A DNA stretch of 12,448 nt from an uncultured Collinsella sp. (GCA_902478365.1 CABSKX010000061.1:1-12448); one strand, 5' to 3'; positions 1 to 8,054 are shown, counted from the first letter of the stretch. Notes: generated from the sequence alone by a model not told the origin. Made by a program: numbers and translations.

Positions 1-245
1 GATTCAGATTCGACAAGGGGCGACCATTGTGCAATCGCAAGAAGATGACGGGGCGGAATGTCAATCCTGGTCTAACAGAGCCTTAAATAATCATTCGAAT
101 TTCGATGGTTATTTAATCCCCGTCCTATTTTCATCAGGCGTTACCGACTTTTTTGCACGCTGAGAATTGTTGCGCAACACATTTTGCTTTTTCGGGCTTA
201 GCGTAGTCTCAGCTCATATTCACCTCTCGACTGAAAGGGGCAGCC
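1..245. other. Left-edge region, no confident gene
   Basis: No recognisable coding sequence was found. Two reading frames are open from the left edge (one to a TAA at 84-86, another to a TGA at 161-163), but neither short peptide resembles a known family. Either could be the tail of an upstream gene. The stretch contains the imperfect inverted repeat at 83-116 and a perfect 12-bp palindrome TGTTGCGCAACA at 168-179. The palindrome is a possible operator ahead of the gene starting at 246. A ribosome-binding site GAAAGGGG lies at 233-240. No convincing -35/-10 pair could be assigned. Confidence 0.4.
83..116. repeat. Imperfect AT-rich inverted repeat
   Basis: The arms TTAAATAA-(T)-CAT-(T)-CGAA and TTCG-ATGG-TTATTTAA pair over about 16 positions with one wobble or mismatch and one bulged base. 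No T-run follows, and the arms are AT-rich, so it is a poor match to an intrinsic terminator. It overlaps a TAA at 84-86 that closes a short open stretch entering from the left edge, so it could mark the 3' end of a gene lying outside the window. Function unknown. Confidence 0.35.
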
Positions 246-1881
246 ATGCCAAGAATAAGAAAAATGAAATGGGGGGGGGCTTCTAATAGCCGGCCTGGCG
301 CTGGCCGCTAGCCTTATTGTCGCGCCGCTGGGCGCCTATGCTGACGACGTCCCCACGCCCGAGCTGAAGGACAGTTTCGTGGTGTCGGGCGAATTGTTTG
401 ACAGGTCTTTGTCGGGAAAATACCTGATTCTAAAGCAAGGCTACTCTGGGGATGGTACCCAGCTGCTAGTGGTGAATGCGGATGATGGATCGCAAATACA
501 AGCCTCAACCTTTATTGATGACTATGATTGCCGAGGCGGTGACTACCGAGGAGCCTATTGTTTTTCTAATAAAGAGGACTTCTTTTATTCATATGATCCA
601 GAGCAGTCAGAAATCATTGGCTATCCGTTAGGGGATAAAGGCGAATTGGAGTCTACTCCCGTAGATCATTCCGCTGTTGAAAGGAATCTTTGGCAGCTTG
701 GCTTGTCTGATGACGGCAACACTTTTTTCTTGACCTCTTCTGATACCCTGTCTGTTAGATTCAGTAAGATTGATCGCAAGACGGGAAAGGTTCTCTCAGT
801 CTATTCGGCTCCGTTTTTCGAGGACAATAGTTGCGCGGGCTCTTCGGCATGGACGTCTTTAGACGGTAAATATGGTTATGTGAATTATCCAGCTGGCGAT
901 AAGCTGACAACAATTAACTTGGATTCTGAGACCATCGATAATGAGATCAACACGCGGGTCCTCAAGCTATCTTCATTCGGTTCTCCGGTGCGTGTGATGG
1001 CGGATGGAACCTTGTTTTCAAGCGGTGTATTTGTTTCGAATAAAGGCGAAGTTGCAGCCACCAATGAGCGAAAAGAAATTTCGGAGCACTCATACAACGC
1101 AGATGGATCATTGACGGGTATGCTGTCCAGCCAGCTTGACGGGGGAGGCTCTTCGAGCTCGGAGCGCGTCAGCGAGTGTTCTCTTTCGGTTGTCGACTCC
1201 GTTACAGGTAAAACAAAATGGAAATCCTCATTTAGCACGAAGAATTATTCTGACCAGACGCGCATTTCGTCTCTGTCAAGTGATGGAGCATTTGCTTTAA
1301 CATACGCCGTGGATGACGATGGATCCGGTTCACTCTATCTGGTTGATACCAAGACTGGATCGTCCTCTCAAATATCCGTAAAAAGCGGTTTTGATTATGA
1401 CGTATTTGGGTTTGGCGACTCATGGAGTGCATATTTGGGCCCCGCGTATTTCTCGCAAGATAATTCAAAGGTTTACGTTGTGCGAGATCTTGATGACGAT
1501 AGCGCATCAATTGATGTTTACGAGATCGGTGCCTCGGGAGGCCTGCTGTCTCCTGCGGCCCAGCACGATGGCGACTCATCCTCGTTCAACCCAATTATCA
1601 TTGTCGTTGTAGTTGCGATTCTTCTTGCTGCGGGCGTTGGCGGCTTCGTTGTCATTCGCATGCGCAAGCACTCTAAGGGGTGTGCGGCAACCGCGAATGG
1701 CACTATCCCCGCTGCGCCTCAGCAGACGATGCCACAGAATTTCGTCGGACAGCAGGCTCAGGCCCAGCCGCAGCAGACTCCTGCGTCCTCGGATGCGCCG
1801 CGATTCTGTAGCTCGTGCGGAAGCCCGCTTACGCCCGATTCTCAGTTCTGCTCACATTGCGGCGCACCGGTAAAGCACTAA
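246..1881 (+). CDS. Exported beta-propeller-like protein with membrane anchor and C-terminal zinc ribbon; frameshifted at a G9 tract
   Basis: As written, the frame opened by ATG 246 (ribosome-binding site GAAAGGGG, 5 nt spacing) breaks at a run of nine Gs (271-279) and meets TAG at 309-311. The main frame is open only downstream of a TGA at 265-267. With eight Gs the two join into one 544-residue protein. Its first 32 residues form a classic signal peptide: MPRIRKMKW, then a hydrophobic core, then an AYA-DD cleavage site. The exported part (about 33-448) is Gly/Ser/Asp-rich with recurring short strands such as LYLVDTKTGSS and VVDSVTGKTKW, typical of PQQ/WD40-like beta-propellers. One membrane span follows at about 449-472 (IIIVVVVAILLAAGVGGFVV), then a basic stop-transfer RMRKHSK and a Gln/Pro/Ala linker. 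The C-terminal zinc ribbon has the pattern CxxC-x10-CxxC (Cys 521, 524, 535, 538 of the restored protein). Predicted topology is propeller outside and zinc ribbon in the cytoplasm. The next gene starts 4 nt downstream. Function unknown. Without restoration, a GTG at 379 could start a 500-residue form lacking the signal peptide, but it has no clear ribosome-binding site. The domain layout is clear; the propeller assignment is by appearance only. Confidence 0.75.
271..279 (+). repeat. Poly-G tract (G9) within the signal-peptide coding region
   Basis: Nine consecutive Gs lie 25 bases into the coding region, after the codons for MPRIRKMK. Eight Gs put the start codon in frame with the hydrophobic core, the cleavage site and the rest of the gene. 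Nine Gs stop translation at 309-311 after about 21 codons. Homopolymeric G tracts at the 5' end of surface-protein genes are a known substrate for slipped-strand phase variation, and also a common site of sequencing error. Confidence 0.9.
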
Positions 1882-1885
1882 GCGC

Positions 1886-3589
1886 ATGCCGGTGGAGCGA
1901 TTAAAACAGAATTGCGACATGTTGATGGTCGCGGGCATCTTTGCGGTGCTCGCGACCATCGCGGATATGTTTCGCGATACCGTGGGATTCTCTTGTAACC
2001 CTATCTACTTGGTCCATGTCTTGGGGCACATGGCCTTTTTCTGCGCAGCGCTTATGCTCGGCGAGTATCTGGTCGATCGGTTCCTGGTGGGACGCAAAAG
2101 TGCTGTCGACGTTCCTCGACAAGTCCATGCTGGATGGTTTGACAGCTTGTGTGACATGGCGTTCTCTGGCATCCCGCAGACGTACGCATTCGGCGGCATC
2201 GTAAAACTGGGCGCAATCATCTACGCCTGCTGGTCTCCGTTGCTGGTCCTGCTGTTCCCGGGCGTGATCTGGTGGGACACTCGCCAGCAGCTTTTGCAGT
2301 ACAACGGCTTACCCAATGCCTTGTCGGACGGCGTCATCACTGACCACCATCCAGTGCTCGATACCTATCTGTACGGATGGTTTACCGACCTGGGCCGTGC
2401 ACTGGGAAGCGTTGATGCTGGGGTGTACGCCTTCTGCCTGGTACAGGCGTTTCTGACGGCGTGTGCCTTGGCGTGCTGCCTTGTTTTGGTACGCCGTATG
2501 GGCGGCGGACGTGGCGTTTGCCTGGCACTGCTGGCGTTTCTGTGCCTGTATTGGCACCTTCCCATCTATGCTTCGGCCATGGCGAAGGACGCCACCTTCC
2601 TGCCGTTTTTCCTGCTGTTCTCCGTCGCCTCCATTGAGGTCATGCGTTCGAGGGGGCAACTCCTGAGGCCCCCCGGTTTCCTTGCTGTATACATTGCGCT
2701 TTTGCTTCTGGTTTCGCTGACGCGTAAGACCGGCCTGATTCTCGTGCTGATTGTCCTGGTTGTCGTGTTCTTCAAGGTAACGGGTCGGCGCGGGCGAGTT
2801 GTCGTTGCGGCAATGGCGGTCGGTGCTTCTCTGTTTATGACGGTTCTTATGCCTACGGCCGTGCTTCCCGCTTTGGGGTGCGAGCCTGGTGGCAAGCAGG
2901 AGGTCTACGGTCTCATGTTTCAGCAGTCCGCGTTGCTGATGCGTGACCACGGGGACGAGCTTCCGGAATGGCAGCGTCAAGAGATCGAGCGCGCCATCGG
3001 GGAGGATGGTGAGAACAACTACACGTGGTTTTTAACCGACTCCGTTAAAGACCCCACGTTTGGGAAGGCCGACGAGCTCGATTTTGCAGCCTATTTTGGC
3101 GCGTGGGTAGCTGGGTTCCTGCAGCATCCACTTTGTTATCTCGAGGCGTATCTGGGAGTGCAGATTGGCTGGTATGCCATGCCGGCGGCGGGAAGCGAGG
3201 CCTTGTCGCCCTATGTGACTCCTGTCGACGGGCACAACGTGAGCCATGTGTTTCCCCGCTCGCGGGACCTGGGATTGAACTGGTCCGATGCGACCTTGGG
3301 CCGCAGTGTCGAGTCGCTCGTCTCATGGTTTCAGTCGACGCCGGTCGGCATGCTTGTCGGCGCCAAGGCACTTTGGTCGACCTGGGGTATGGCGTTTCTA
3401 CTGCTGGAGATAAAACGTCGTGCGCCCCAGAAGCTCTATCTGATGGCGCCGCTCGTTGCGGCAAACCTTGTTCTTTGGATCTCGCCGACGTCGTACACGA
3501 CCGAGTCGATGCGCTACCTGCTGCCGTTGTTGTTCTGGCTGCCCGTGAGCGCAGCGATGACTTTTGCCAGCGTTGCATCGACCGAATAA
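1886..3589 (+). CDS. DUF6020-like polytopic membrane protein, probable GT-C-type glycosyltransferase
   Basis: This 567-residue protein is mostly membrane-embedded, with roughly ten or more hydrophobic segments (for example about 12-30, 40-65, 107-128, 178-203, 210-228, 237-252, 265-277, 282-297, 303-330, and several near the C-terminus). Motifs resemble the DUF6020/GT-C class of polyprenyl-phosphate-sugar glycosyltransferases. These are FPGVIWWDTRQQ with Asp131 in the first outer loop, TDHHPVLDT at 152-160, AMAKDATF at 231-238, LTRKTG at 278-283, and TESMRYLLPL at 539-548. If so, it would add a sugar to an envelope glycan, lipid or protein on the outer face of the membrane; this is inferred from fold-level motifs only. 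ATG 1886 follows the previous stop by 4 nt and has no strong ribosome-binding site, so translational coupling is likely. ATG 1919 is an alternative start. The gene is probably in an operon with the zinc-ribbon protein. Confidence 0.75.
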   Translation: MPVERLKQNCDMLMVAGIFAVLATIADMFRDTVGFSCNPIYLVHVLGHMAFFCAALMLGEYLVDRFLVGRKSAVDVPRQVHAGWFDSLCDMAFSGIPQTYAFGGIVKLGAIIYACWSPLLVLLFPGVIWWDTRQQLLQYNGLPNALSDGVITDHHPVLDTYLYGWFTDLGRALGSVDAGVYAFCLVQAFLTACALACCLVLVRRMGGGRGVCLALLAFLCLYWHLPIYASAMAKDATFLPFFLLFSVASIEVMRSRGQLLRPPGFLAVYIALLLLVSLTRKTGLILVLIVLVVVFFKVTGRRGRVVVAAMAVGASLFMTVLMPTAVLPALGCEPGGKQEVYGLMFQQSALLMRDHGDELPEWQRQEIERAIGEDGENNYTWFLTDSVKDPTFGKADELDFAAYFGAWVAGFLQHPLCYLEAYLGVQIGWYAMPAAGSEALSPYVTPVDGHNVSHVFPRSRDLGLNWSDATLGRSVESLVSWFQSTPVGMLVGAKALWSTWGMAFLLLEIKRRAPQKLYLMAPLVAANLVLWISPTSYTTESMRYLLPLLFWLPVSAAMTFASVASTE

Positions 3590-3625
3590 AGCGGGCCCGC
3601 GTGCAGCTACGCACGCGGGCCCGCT
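3590..3625 (-). terminator. Hairpin between convergent genes; terminator of rlmD, possibly bidirectional
   Basis: A perfect 15-bp GC-rich stem (3590-3604 with 3611-3625) carries a 6-nt loop. It lies between the stop of the membrane protein (3587-3589) and the stop of rlmD (3638-3640). Read on the minus strand, it is followed by TTTATT, fitting an intrinsic terminator for rlmD. On the plus strand CTCGT follows, with no T-run, so termination in that direction is less certain although the stem is very stable. Confidence 0.75.
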
Positions 3626-3637
3626 CTCGTCATGCGG

Positions 3638-4951
3638 TTAGTTGCGCTTGAGGTGGACGACCGTTTCGCAGTGGAAGGTTTGCGGGAACAGGTCGACCGG
3701 TGTGATCTTGACGGGGGAGAAGGTGCCCTCCTCGACAAAGCGCTTGAGGTCGCGTGCCAGGGTGGCAGGGTCGCAGCTCACGTAGGCGACATCACGGGCG
3801 CTCGTGCTGGCGATAAGGTTGATCGCCTCGGGCGCGAGGCCCGCGCGTGGCGGATCGACTACTAGGACATCGGCGTCCTGATCGGGGAACTCGCGTACCG
3901 CGTCGCCGCCGATGACGTCAACGTTATCGAGCTTGTTGATCTCCAGGTTACGGCGCAGGTCGCGCACGGCCGGACCGTAAGCCTCGACGGCGGCGACAAA
4001 ATCACAGTGGCGGGCGAGCGGCAGGGTAAAGGTGCCGGCACCGCAGTACAGGTCCACGGCCAGCTCGTCTTCCTGCGGGTCGAGGGCGTCCATAACGAGC
4101 TCGATCAAAATCTCGGCACCCTTGGTATTGACCTGGAAAAACGACGGGGCAGATAAGCGCATCTGGCCCTCGGCGATATTCTCGGTCCACGAGCCCTCGC
4201 CGGCGAGCATCTCGACTTTGGAGACACGGCGGGCTTTCTTTTCGCCCTTGCTCATCACACGAACGACGCTCGTGGGATGAGCGGCGTCCGCCAGCACGCG
4301 GGAGACCTGCGAGCGCGGGAAGGAACCCGTGGGCGTCCAGAGTGCGACCTCGAGCGCCTTGGTGCGACGCGAGGCACGAATGCCCACGCGCTCAAGGCCC
4401 AGATCGTGGCTGCCGCTCAGATAGTTGAGCGCGCCGACGACCGATTTGAGTGCCTTAGGGAAGCGTTTGTCGAACAACGGACACGAATCGACGGTCACGA
4501 TTTTGCTGGGATCGACGCCGTGCATGCCAAGGCGCACGCGACCGTTGACGATGGTCGGTTCGAGCTCGATTTTATTGCGGTAGCCCCAGTCGTCCTTGGT
4601 GTGGCGGATGGGCTGTACCAACTCATCGACCTGTTCAGGAGCGAACTTGCCAATGCGTTCGAGCGTGGAGCGCAGGTTTTGCTCCTTGGCGGCGAGCTGT
4701 GCCGTGCGTGAGAAATTGCCCCACGAGCAGCCGCCGCAGATGCCCACGAAGGGGCAGGGAGGCTGAACGCGATCGGGGCTTGGCTCCAGAATCTCGGTGG
4801 TGCGGGCGCGCATGAACGACTTGCCGTCCTGCACGACCTCGGCCTCGACGGTGTCGCCTGCCACGGCGCCCTGCACAAAGACGGCCTTGCCGTTGTCGGC
4901 GTGCGCCAGTCCGTCGGCGCCGTAGGTCATCGATTCTATGGTGAGCTTCAT
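3638..4951 (-). CDS. rlmD: 23S rRNA (uracil-C5)-methyltransferase, RlmD/RlmCD (RumA) type
   Basis: S-adenosylmethionine-dependent enzyme that methylates C5 of a uridine in 23S rRNA (U1939 in E. coli RlmD; U747 and U1939 in Gram-positive RlmCD). The 437 residues match the family length. Order of parts: an N-terminal TRAM domain (1-55); iron-sulfur ligands Cys66, Cys72, Cys75 (CPFVGICGGC) and Cys157, with the same spacing as E. coli RumA; then a Rossmann methyltransferase domain. That domain has FQVN at 272-275, SAM motif DLYCGAGTF at 300-308, DPPRAG at 366-371, the nucleophile Cys393 in SCDPATLARD, and the general base Glu429 in the C-terminal HCE. The start was chosen at 4951 (MKLTIESMTYG) because the TRAM domain begins there and ACAGG lies 7 nt upstream. 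An in-frame extension to 5029 would run into the ppk terminator. Which uridine is modified cannot be read from sequence. Confident in the family. Confidence 0.93.
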   Translation of the reverse strand: MKLTIESMTYGADGLAHADNGKAVFVQGAVAGDTVEAEVVQDGKSFMRARTTEILEPSPDRVQPPCPFVGICGGCSWGNFSRTAQLAAKEQNLRSTLERIGKFAPEQVDELVQPIRHTKDDWGYRNKIELEPTIVNGRVRLGMHGVDPSKIVTVDSCPLFDKRFPKALKSVVGALNYLSGSHDLGLERVGIRASRRTKALEVALWTPTGSFPRSQVSRVLADAAHPTSVVRVMSKGEKKARRVSKVEMLAGEGSWTENIAEGQMRLSAPSFFQVNTKGAEILIELVMDALDPQEDELAVDLYCGAGTFTLPLARHCDFVAAVEAYGPAVRDLRRNLEINKLDNVDVIGGDAVREFPDQDADVLVVDPPRAGLAPEAINLIASTSARDVAYVSCDPATLARDLKRFVEEGTFSPVKITPVDLFPQTFHCETVVHLKRN

Positions 4952-4994
4952 ATTCCTGCCTGTCATTCGCGGTTTTGTCCGCAACCATGGTAGC

Positions 4995-5042
4995 AGGGAA
5001 AAGCGCCCCGTATCTGGGACATTCCTCAAATACGGGGCGCTT
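4995..5042 (-). terminator. Intrinsic terminator of ppk
   Basis: On the minus strand, 13-bp arms (5030-5042 and 5001-5013, AAGCGCCCCGTAT and complement) enclose a 16-nt loop, followed by TTTTCCC. It begins 10 bases after the ppk stop codon. It shows that ppk and rlmD, although on the same strand and about 100 bp apart, are probably separate transcription units. Confidence 0.85.
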
Positions 5043-5052
5043 CTACAAACGT

Positions 5053-7566
5053 CTATTTCGTCTTGCCGGTAATGAGCGTCTTAAGGCCTAGGCCGATCAG
5101 ACCCAGTCCCATGCGCACGCGACCGGGGCGATGGCGCTCGATGGCCTTGGTCTTGCCAGCGGGCTTCTCGCGGCGGGCACTCTTCTCGGGTGCGGGCTTG
5201 GTGACCTGCGGCTCGGGCTGAGGTGCAGGTGCAGGTTCGGGCTCAATGACGGTCGCCTGAACCTTCTGAACCTCGGGCGCGGCCGGCTGCTGTTTGGGCT
5301 CAGGCTGGGATGCGAGCGCGGGTTCTGCCTTGGCAACTGCTTCCGGCTCGACAGTGGGCTCGACAACTGCCTCGCGCTCAACCTCGGCCTGAATAGCTTC
5401 TTCGGCCACACGTTCCTTCTCCCGTGCGCGCTGTTGCGCGGCGGCCTCGGCGTTGCGATAGGCACGCTCCAGCAGGGCTTCCTGCGAGTTGAAGGGTTTC
5501 TCACCCTCTGCACGCTCCACGGGGACCCAGGTGCCGTCGCTCGTCAGGCTGCGTGCCTTCACGTTGTCGCGCAGCTGCATGCCCATGTACTCGTGCACCA
5601 GGGCGCGGCAGGTGGGGTCGAGCACGGGGAAGGCGATCTCCACGCGGTGCTCGGTATTGCGCGTCATCATGTCTGCCGAGCTCAGATAGATCATGTCCGA
5701 GTCCACGCCAAAGGCGTAAACGCGCGCATGCTCCAAAAAGCGTCCGACGATAGAACGGACATGCACGTTCTCGGTCTTGCCCGGAACGCCCGGCTTGAGG
5801 CACGAGATGCCGCGGATGATCATGTCCACGCGAACTCCTGCGCACGATGCCTCAGCGATCTTGTCGATGACCTCGCGGTCGGTGAGCGAGTTGAGCTTAA
5901 AGAACACACGGGCGGGCTCGCCAACGAGGGCGCGCTGGATCTCGCGATCCAGGCCGCGCATGATGAGCGGCTTGAGGCCGACCGGCGCCACGCCCAGGAA
6001 GCGGTAGTCGCCGCGCAGGTTGCCCAGCGACAGGTTGCGGAAGAACAAGTTGGCGTCCTCGCCGATGCCGGGATGGGCGGTCATGAGCATAAAGTCGCTG
6101 TAGAGCTTGGCCGTCTTCTCGTTAAAGTTGCCGGTGCCCAACAGTGTCAGGCGTGTAAGCGCCATGCCCTCGCGATAGGTGAGCTGGCAGATCTTGGAGT
6201 GGCACTTAAAGCCCTCGGAGCCGTAGATAACGGTGCAGCCGGCCTCTTCCAAGCGCTCGGCCCACTCGATGTTGTTCTGCTCATCGAAGCGGGCGCGGAG
6301 CTCCATGAGCACCGTGACCTCTTTGCCGTTCTCGGCGGCATCGATCAGCGACTCGCACAGGCGGCTCTGCTTGGCCACGCGGTAGAGCGTGATGCGCAGT
6401 GAGATGCACTCGGGGTCGTAGGCGGCCTCGTGCACCAGGTCCAGGAACGGGTTCATGGCCTCGTAAGGGTAAAAGAGCAGCTTGTCGTGCTGAAGTACCT
6501 GCTCGCGGATGGAGCGGGTCATATCGATGGTGGGGTTGGGCTGCGGCTTAAACGGCGTAAAGAGCAGCTCGTTGCGCAGGTGCTCGGGAATCTTGCCCTC
6601 AATGCCAAAGACATAGCCCAGGTTGAGCGGGATATCGCAGGTAAAGACCGAGCGACGCGAGAGCTCGAGCGCCTTGCGGATAGTCTTGAGCGTTGCTTTT
6701 TCGAGTGAGCCCGAGACGGCGAGCACTACCGGCTGCAGGCGCAGGCGCTTCTTGAGGATGCGCTTCATATGCTGGCGGTAGTCCTCTTCCTCCTCGACGC
6801 CCTCGCCGTCCGGATCGATGTCGGCGTTGCGGGTGACGCGGATCAGCGCGCGATCCAGCGGCTTATAGGAGCCAAAGCAGCTGTCCAGGCAGGCGAGGAT
6901 GACGTCCTCGAGCAGAATGTAGGAGTAGGTGCCGGTGGGCGAGGGGATCTCGACCACGCGGTTCATCGAGGCGGGAATCTCGATCAGGCCCAGCAGACTT
7001 TCCTCGTCGGTGACGCCGTCCAGGCCGCACGCCAGGTAGAGTGCGCCGTTGCGCAGGTTGGGGAAGGGGTGGCGCGGGTCGATCACCAGCGGTGAGATGA
7101 CCGGCGACACGTAGGCCTGGAAGTAGCGGGTTACAAAGGTGCGTTCCTCGGGCGTAAGCGAATCGATGCGGGCGCGGTGAACGCCCAAGGTATCGAGCTT
7201 GCCCTCGATGCTCTTAAAGATCGACTCCCAGCGGGTAAGGAGCCCGGGCAGCTCTGCCATGACGGCATCGACCTGTTCGGAAGCGGTCATATTGCTCTTG
7301 TTGTCGACAGGCTGCTTTTTGAGCTCGGCAAGGTCGGACAGGCCACCCACGCGCACCATGAGGAACTCATCGAGGTTTGACTCGAAGATCGAGACGAACT
7401 TAAGGCGCTCGAACAGCGGCACGGACTCATCGAAGGCCTCATCGAGCACGCGGTTGTCAAAGCGCAGCCAGCTGAGCTCTCGGTTCTGCGTGTACGAGAA
7501 GTCGCGCGGCGGCTTGCGCAGCTTAGCGGCGGCTTGCTTTTTTTCGATTTTGCTCGGCATATGCAT
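5053..7566 (-). CDS. ppk1: Polyphosphate kinase 1 with a long Pro/Glu/Ala C-terminal extension
   Basis: Reversibly transfers the ATP gamma-phosphate onto inorganic polyphosphate chains (phosphate and energy storage, stress tolerance). The N-domain opens with NRELSWLRFDNRVLDEA (28-44), a PPK1 hallmark. The catalytic core holds the autophosphorylated His456 in KCHSKI (E. coli His435 equivalent), LLGTGNFNEKTAKLYSD (475-491), and the second conserved His613 in GRFLEHARVY (E. coli His592 equivalent). The canonical enzyme ends near residue 690. Here about 145 residues follow: a charged helix-prone part (695-732), a Pro/Glu/Ala/Gln low-complexity stretch (735-795), and a basic, glycine/leucine-rich end (RVRMGLGLIGLGLKTLITGK). 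Total 837 residues against about 690 in E. coli. ATG 7566 and ATG 7560 (MHMPSK) are both possible; GGACAG upstream suits 7560 slightly better. The gene is divergent from arcA copy 1 and has its own terminator. Confidence 0.95.
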   Translation of the reverse strand: MHMPSKIEKKQAAAKLRKPPRDFSYTQNRELSWLRFDNRVLDEAFDESVPLFERLKFVSIFESNLDEFLMVRVGGLSDLAELKKQPVDNKSNMTASEQVDAVMAELPGLLTRWESIFKSIEGKLDTLGVHRARIDSLTPEERTFVTRYFQAYVSPVISPLVIDPRHPFPNLRNGALYLACGLDGVTDEESLLGLIEIPASMNRVVEIPSPTGTYSYILLEDVILACLDSCFGSYKPLDRALIRVTRNADIDPDGEGVEEEEDYRQHMKRILKKRLRLQPVVLAVSGSLEKATLKTIRKALELSRRSVFTCDIPLNLGYVFGIEGKIPEHLRNELLFTPFKPQPNPTIDMTRSIREQVLQHDKLLFYPYEAMNPFLDLVHEAAYDPECISLRITLYRVAKQSRLCESLIDAAENGKEVTVLMELRARFDEQNNIEWAERLEEAGCTVIYGSEGFKCHSKICQLTYREGMALTRLTLLGTGNFNEKTAKLYSDFMLMTAHPGIGEDANLFFRNLSLGNLRGDYRFLGVAPVGLKPLIMRGLDREIQRALVGEPARVFFKLNSLTDREVIDKIAEASCAGVRVDMIIRGISCLKPGVPGKTENVHVRSIVGRFLEHARVYAFGVDSDMIYLSSADMMTRNTEHRVEIAFPVLDPTCRALVHEYMGMQLRDNVKARSLTSDGTWVPVERAEGEKPFNSQEALLERAYRNAEAAAQQRAREKERVAEEAIQAEVEREAVVEPTVEPEAVAKAEPALASQPEPKQQPAAPEVQKVQATVIEPEPAPAPQPEPQVTKPAPEKSARREKPAGKTKAIERHRPGRVRMGLGLIGLGLKTLITGKTK

Positions 7567-7595
7567 CTGTCCGTTCAGTCCCCGCAGGGGACGGT

Positions 7596-7623
7596 AGCCT
7601 AACCCTATTCGCTATTGTCTCAA
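7596..7623 (-). promoter_or_regulatory. Candidate promoter of ppk
   Basis: On the minus strand, TTGAGA (7618-7623) and TAGGCT (7596-7601) are separated by 16 bases, which would place transcription start about 25 bases before the ppk start codon. The -10 match is weak. A small hairpin GTCCCC-GCA-GGGGAC (7578-7592) lies in the predicted leader. Confidence 0.3.
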
Positions 7624-7655
7624 TTTAGTCGACTTGTGGCACGGACGTATTGTGC

Positions 7656-7662
7656 GAACGGT
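7656..7662 (+). promoter_or_regulatory. Distal GAACGGT site upstream of arcA copy 1
   Basis: GCGAACGGTATC here resembles GTGAACGGTATC at 10800-10811 upstream of arcA copy 2. It is the reverse orientation of the promoter-proximal ACCGTTC sites. It lies about 310 bp upstream of those sites. Only one copy was seen here, against two in front of arcA copy 2. It may be a distal operator; support is by similarity only. Confidence 0.35.
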
Positions 7663-7969
7663 ATCTTAACCTACTTCTTACGCCGTCAAGGCATGCAACT
7701 AACTGCCCGACTTGTTTTGAAAACAATCTATATCCATACTCAATTGGTGAGGATGTATGAATAAGAATGATTGCGAGCTGAATATAATCGAATCCAAATT
7801 GAATCATGGACAGACGACATATATATGCAGAAAACAGTTCTAGCTATGCAATTCCTAAACATGAAATTATTTGTGCAATCTTGCTCAATTCCTTAGAAAA
7901 AAGAACGATTACCTTTGAAAACCTGCTTTAGAGAACTGAAGTGCATCATGGGGGAATCATATGCGATAT

Positions 7970-8036
7970 ACCGTTCATCGCACTTTGCTGACCGTTCGGG
8001 GGCGAGGTGGAATTGCGGGTGGTTTTTGGATATAAC
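7970..8036 (+). promoter_or_regulatory. arcA copy 1 promoter with two 21-bp-phased ACCGTTC sites
   Basis: ACCGTTC occurs at 7970-7976 and again at 7991-7997, exactly 21 bp apart. The second copy begins a 22-bp block (7991-8012) that is identical upstream of arcA copy 2 and ends in TGGAA at the -35 position. TATAAC at 8031-8036 is the -10 box, 18 bases after the block. With a start near 8043 the two sites centre near -70 and -49. The poor -35 hexamer (TGGAAT) fits a promoter that depends on an activator bound just upstream. The regulator is not identifiable from the window. Confidence 0.65.
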
Positions 8037-8054
8037 TAGAGCTGTCAGCAAGCA

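Noticed and set aside
27..36. TTGTGCAATC shared between the left edge and 7871-7880
   Set aside because: Shared 10-mers are expected many times by chance in 12 kb, and neither context has a second conserved feature.
4952..5029. Longer N-terminus for rlmD starting at 5029
   Set aside because: The extension crosses the ppk terminator hairpin, and the conserved TRAM domain begins at 4951 where a ribosome-binding site is correctly spaced.
5131..6402. 423-codon open frame on the plus strand inside ppk
   Set aside because: It is a shadow of the ppk reading frame; ppk has complete family motifs on the minus strand, and this translation is low-complexity Leu/Gly/Arg.
7625..7807. Minus-strand 60-codon frame in the ppk-arcA gap
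   Set aside because: No ribosome-binding site, no recognisable family, and AT-rich composition unlike the coding genes here.
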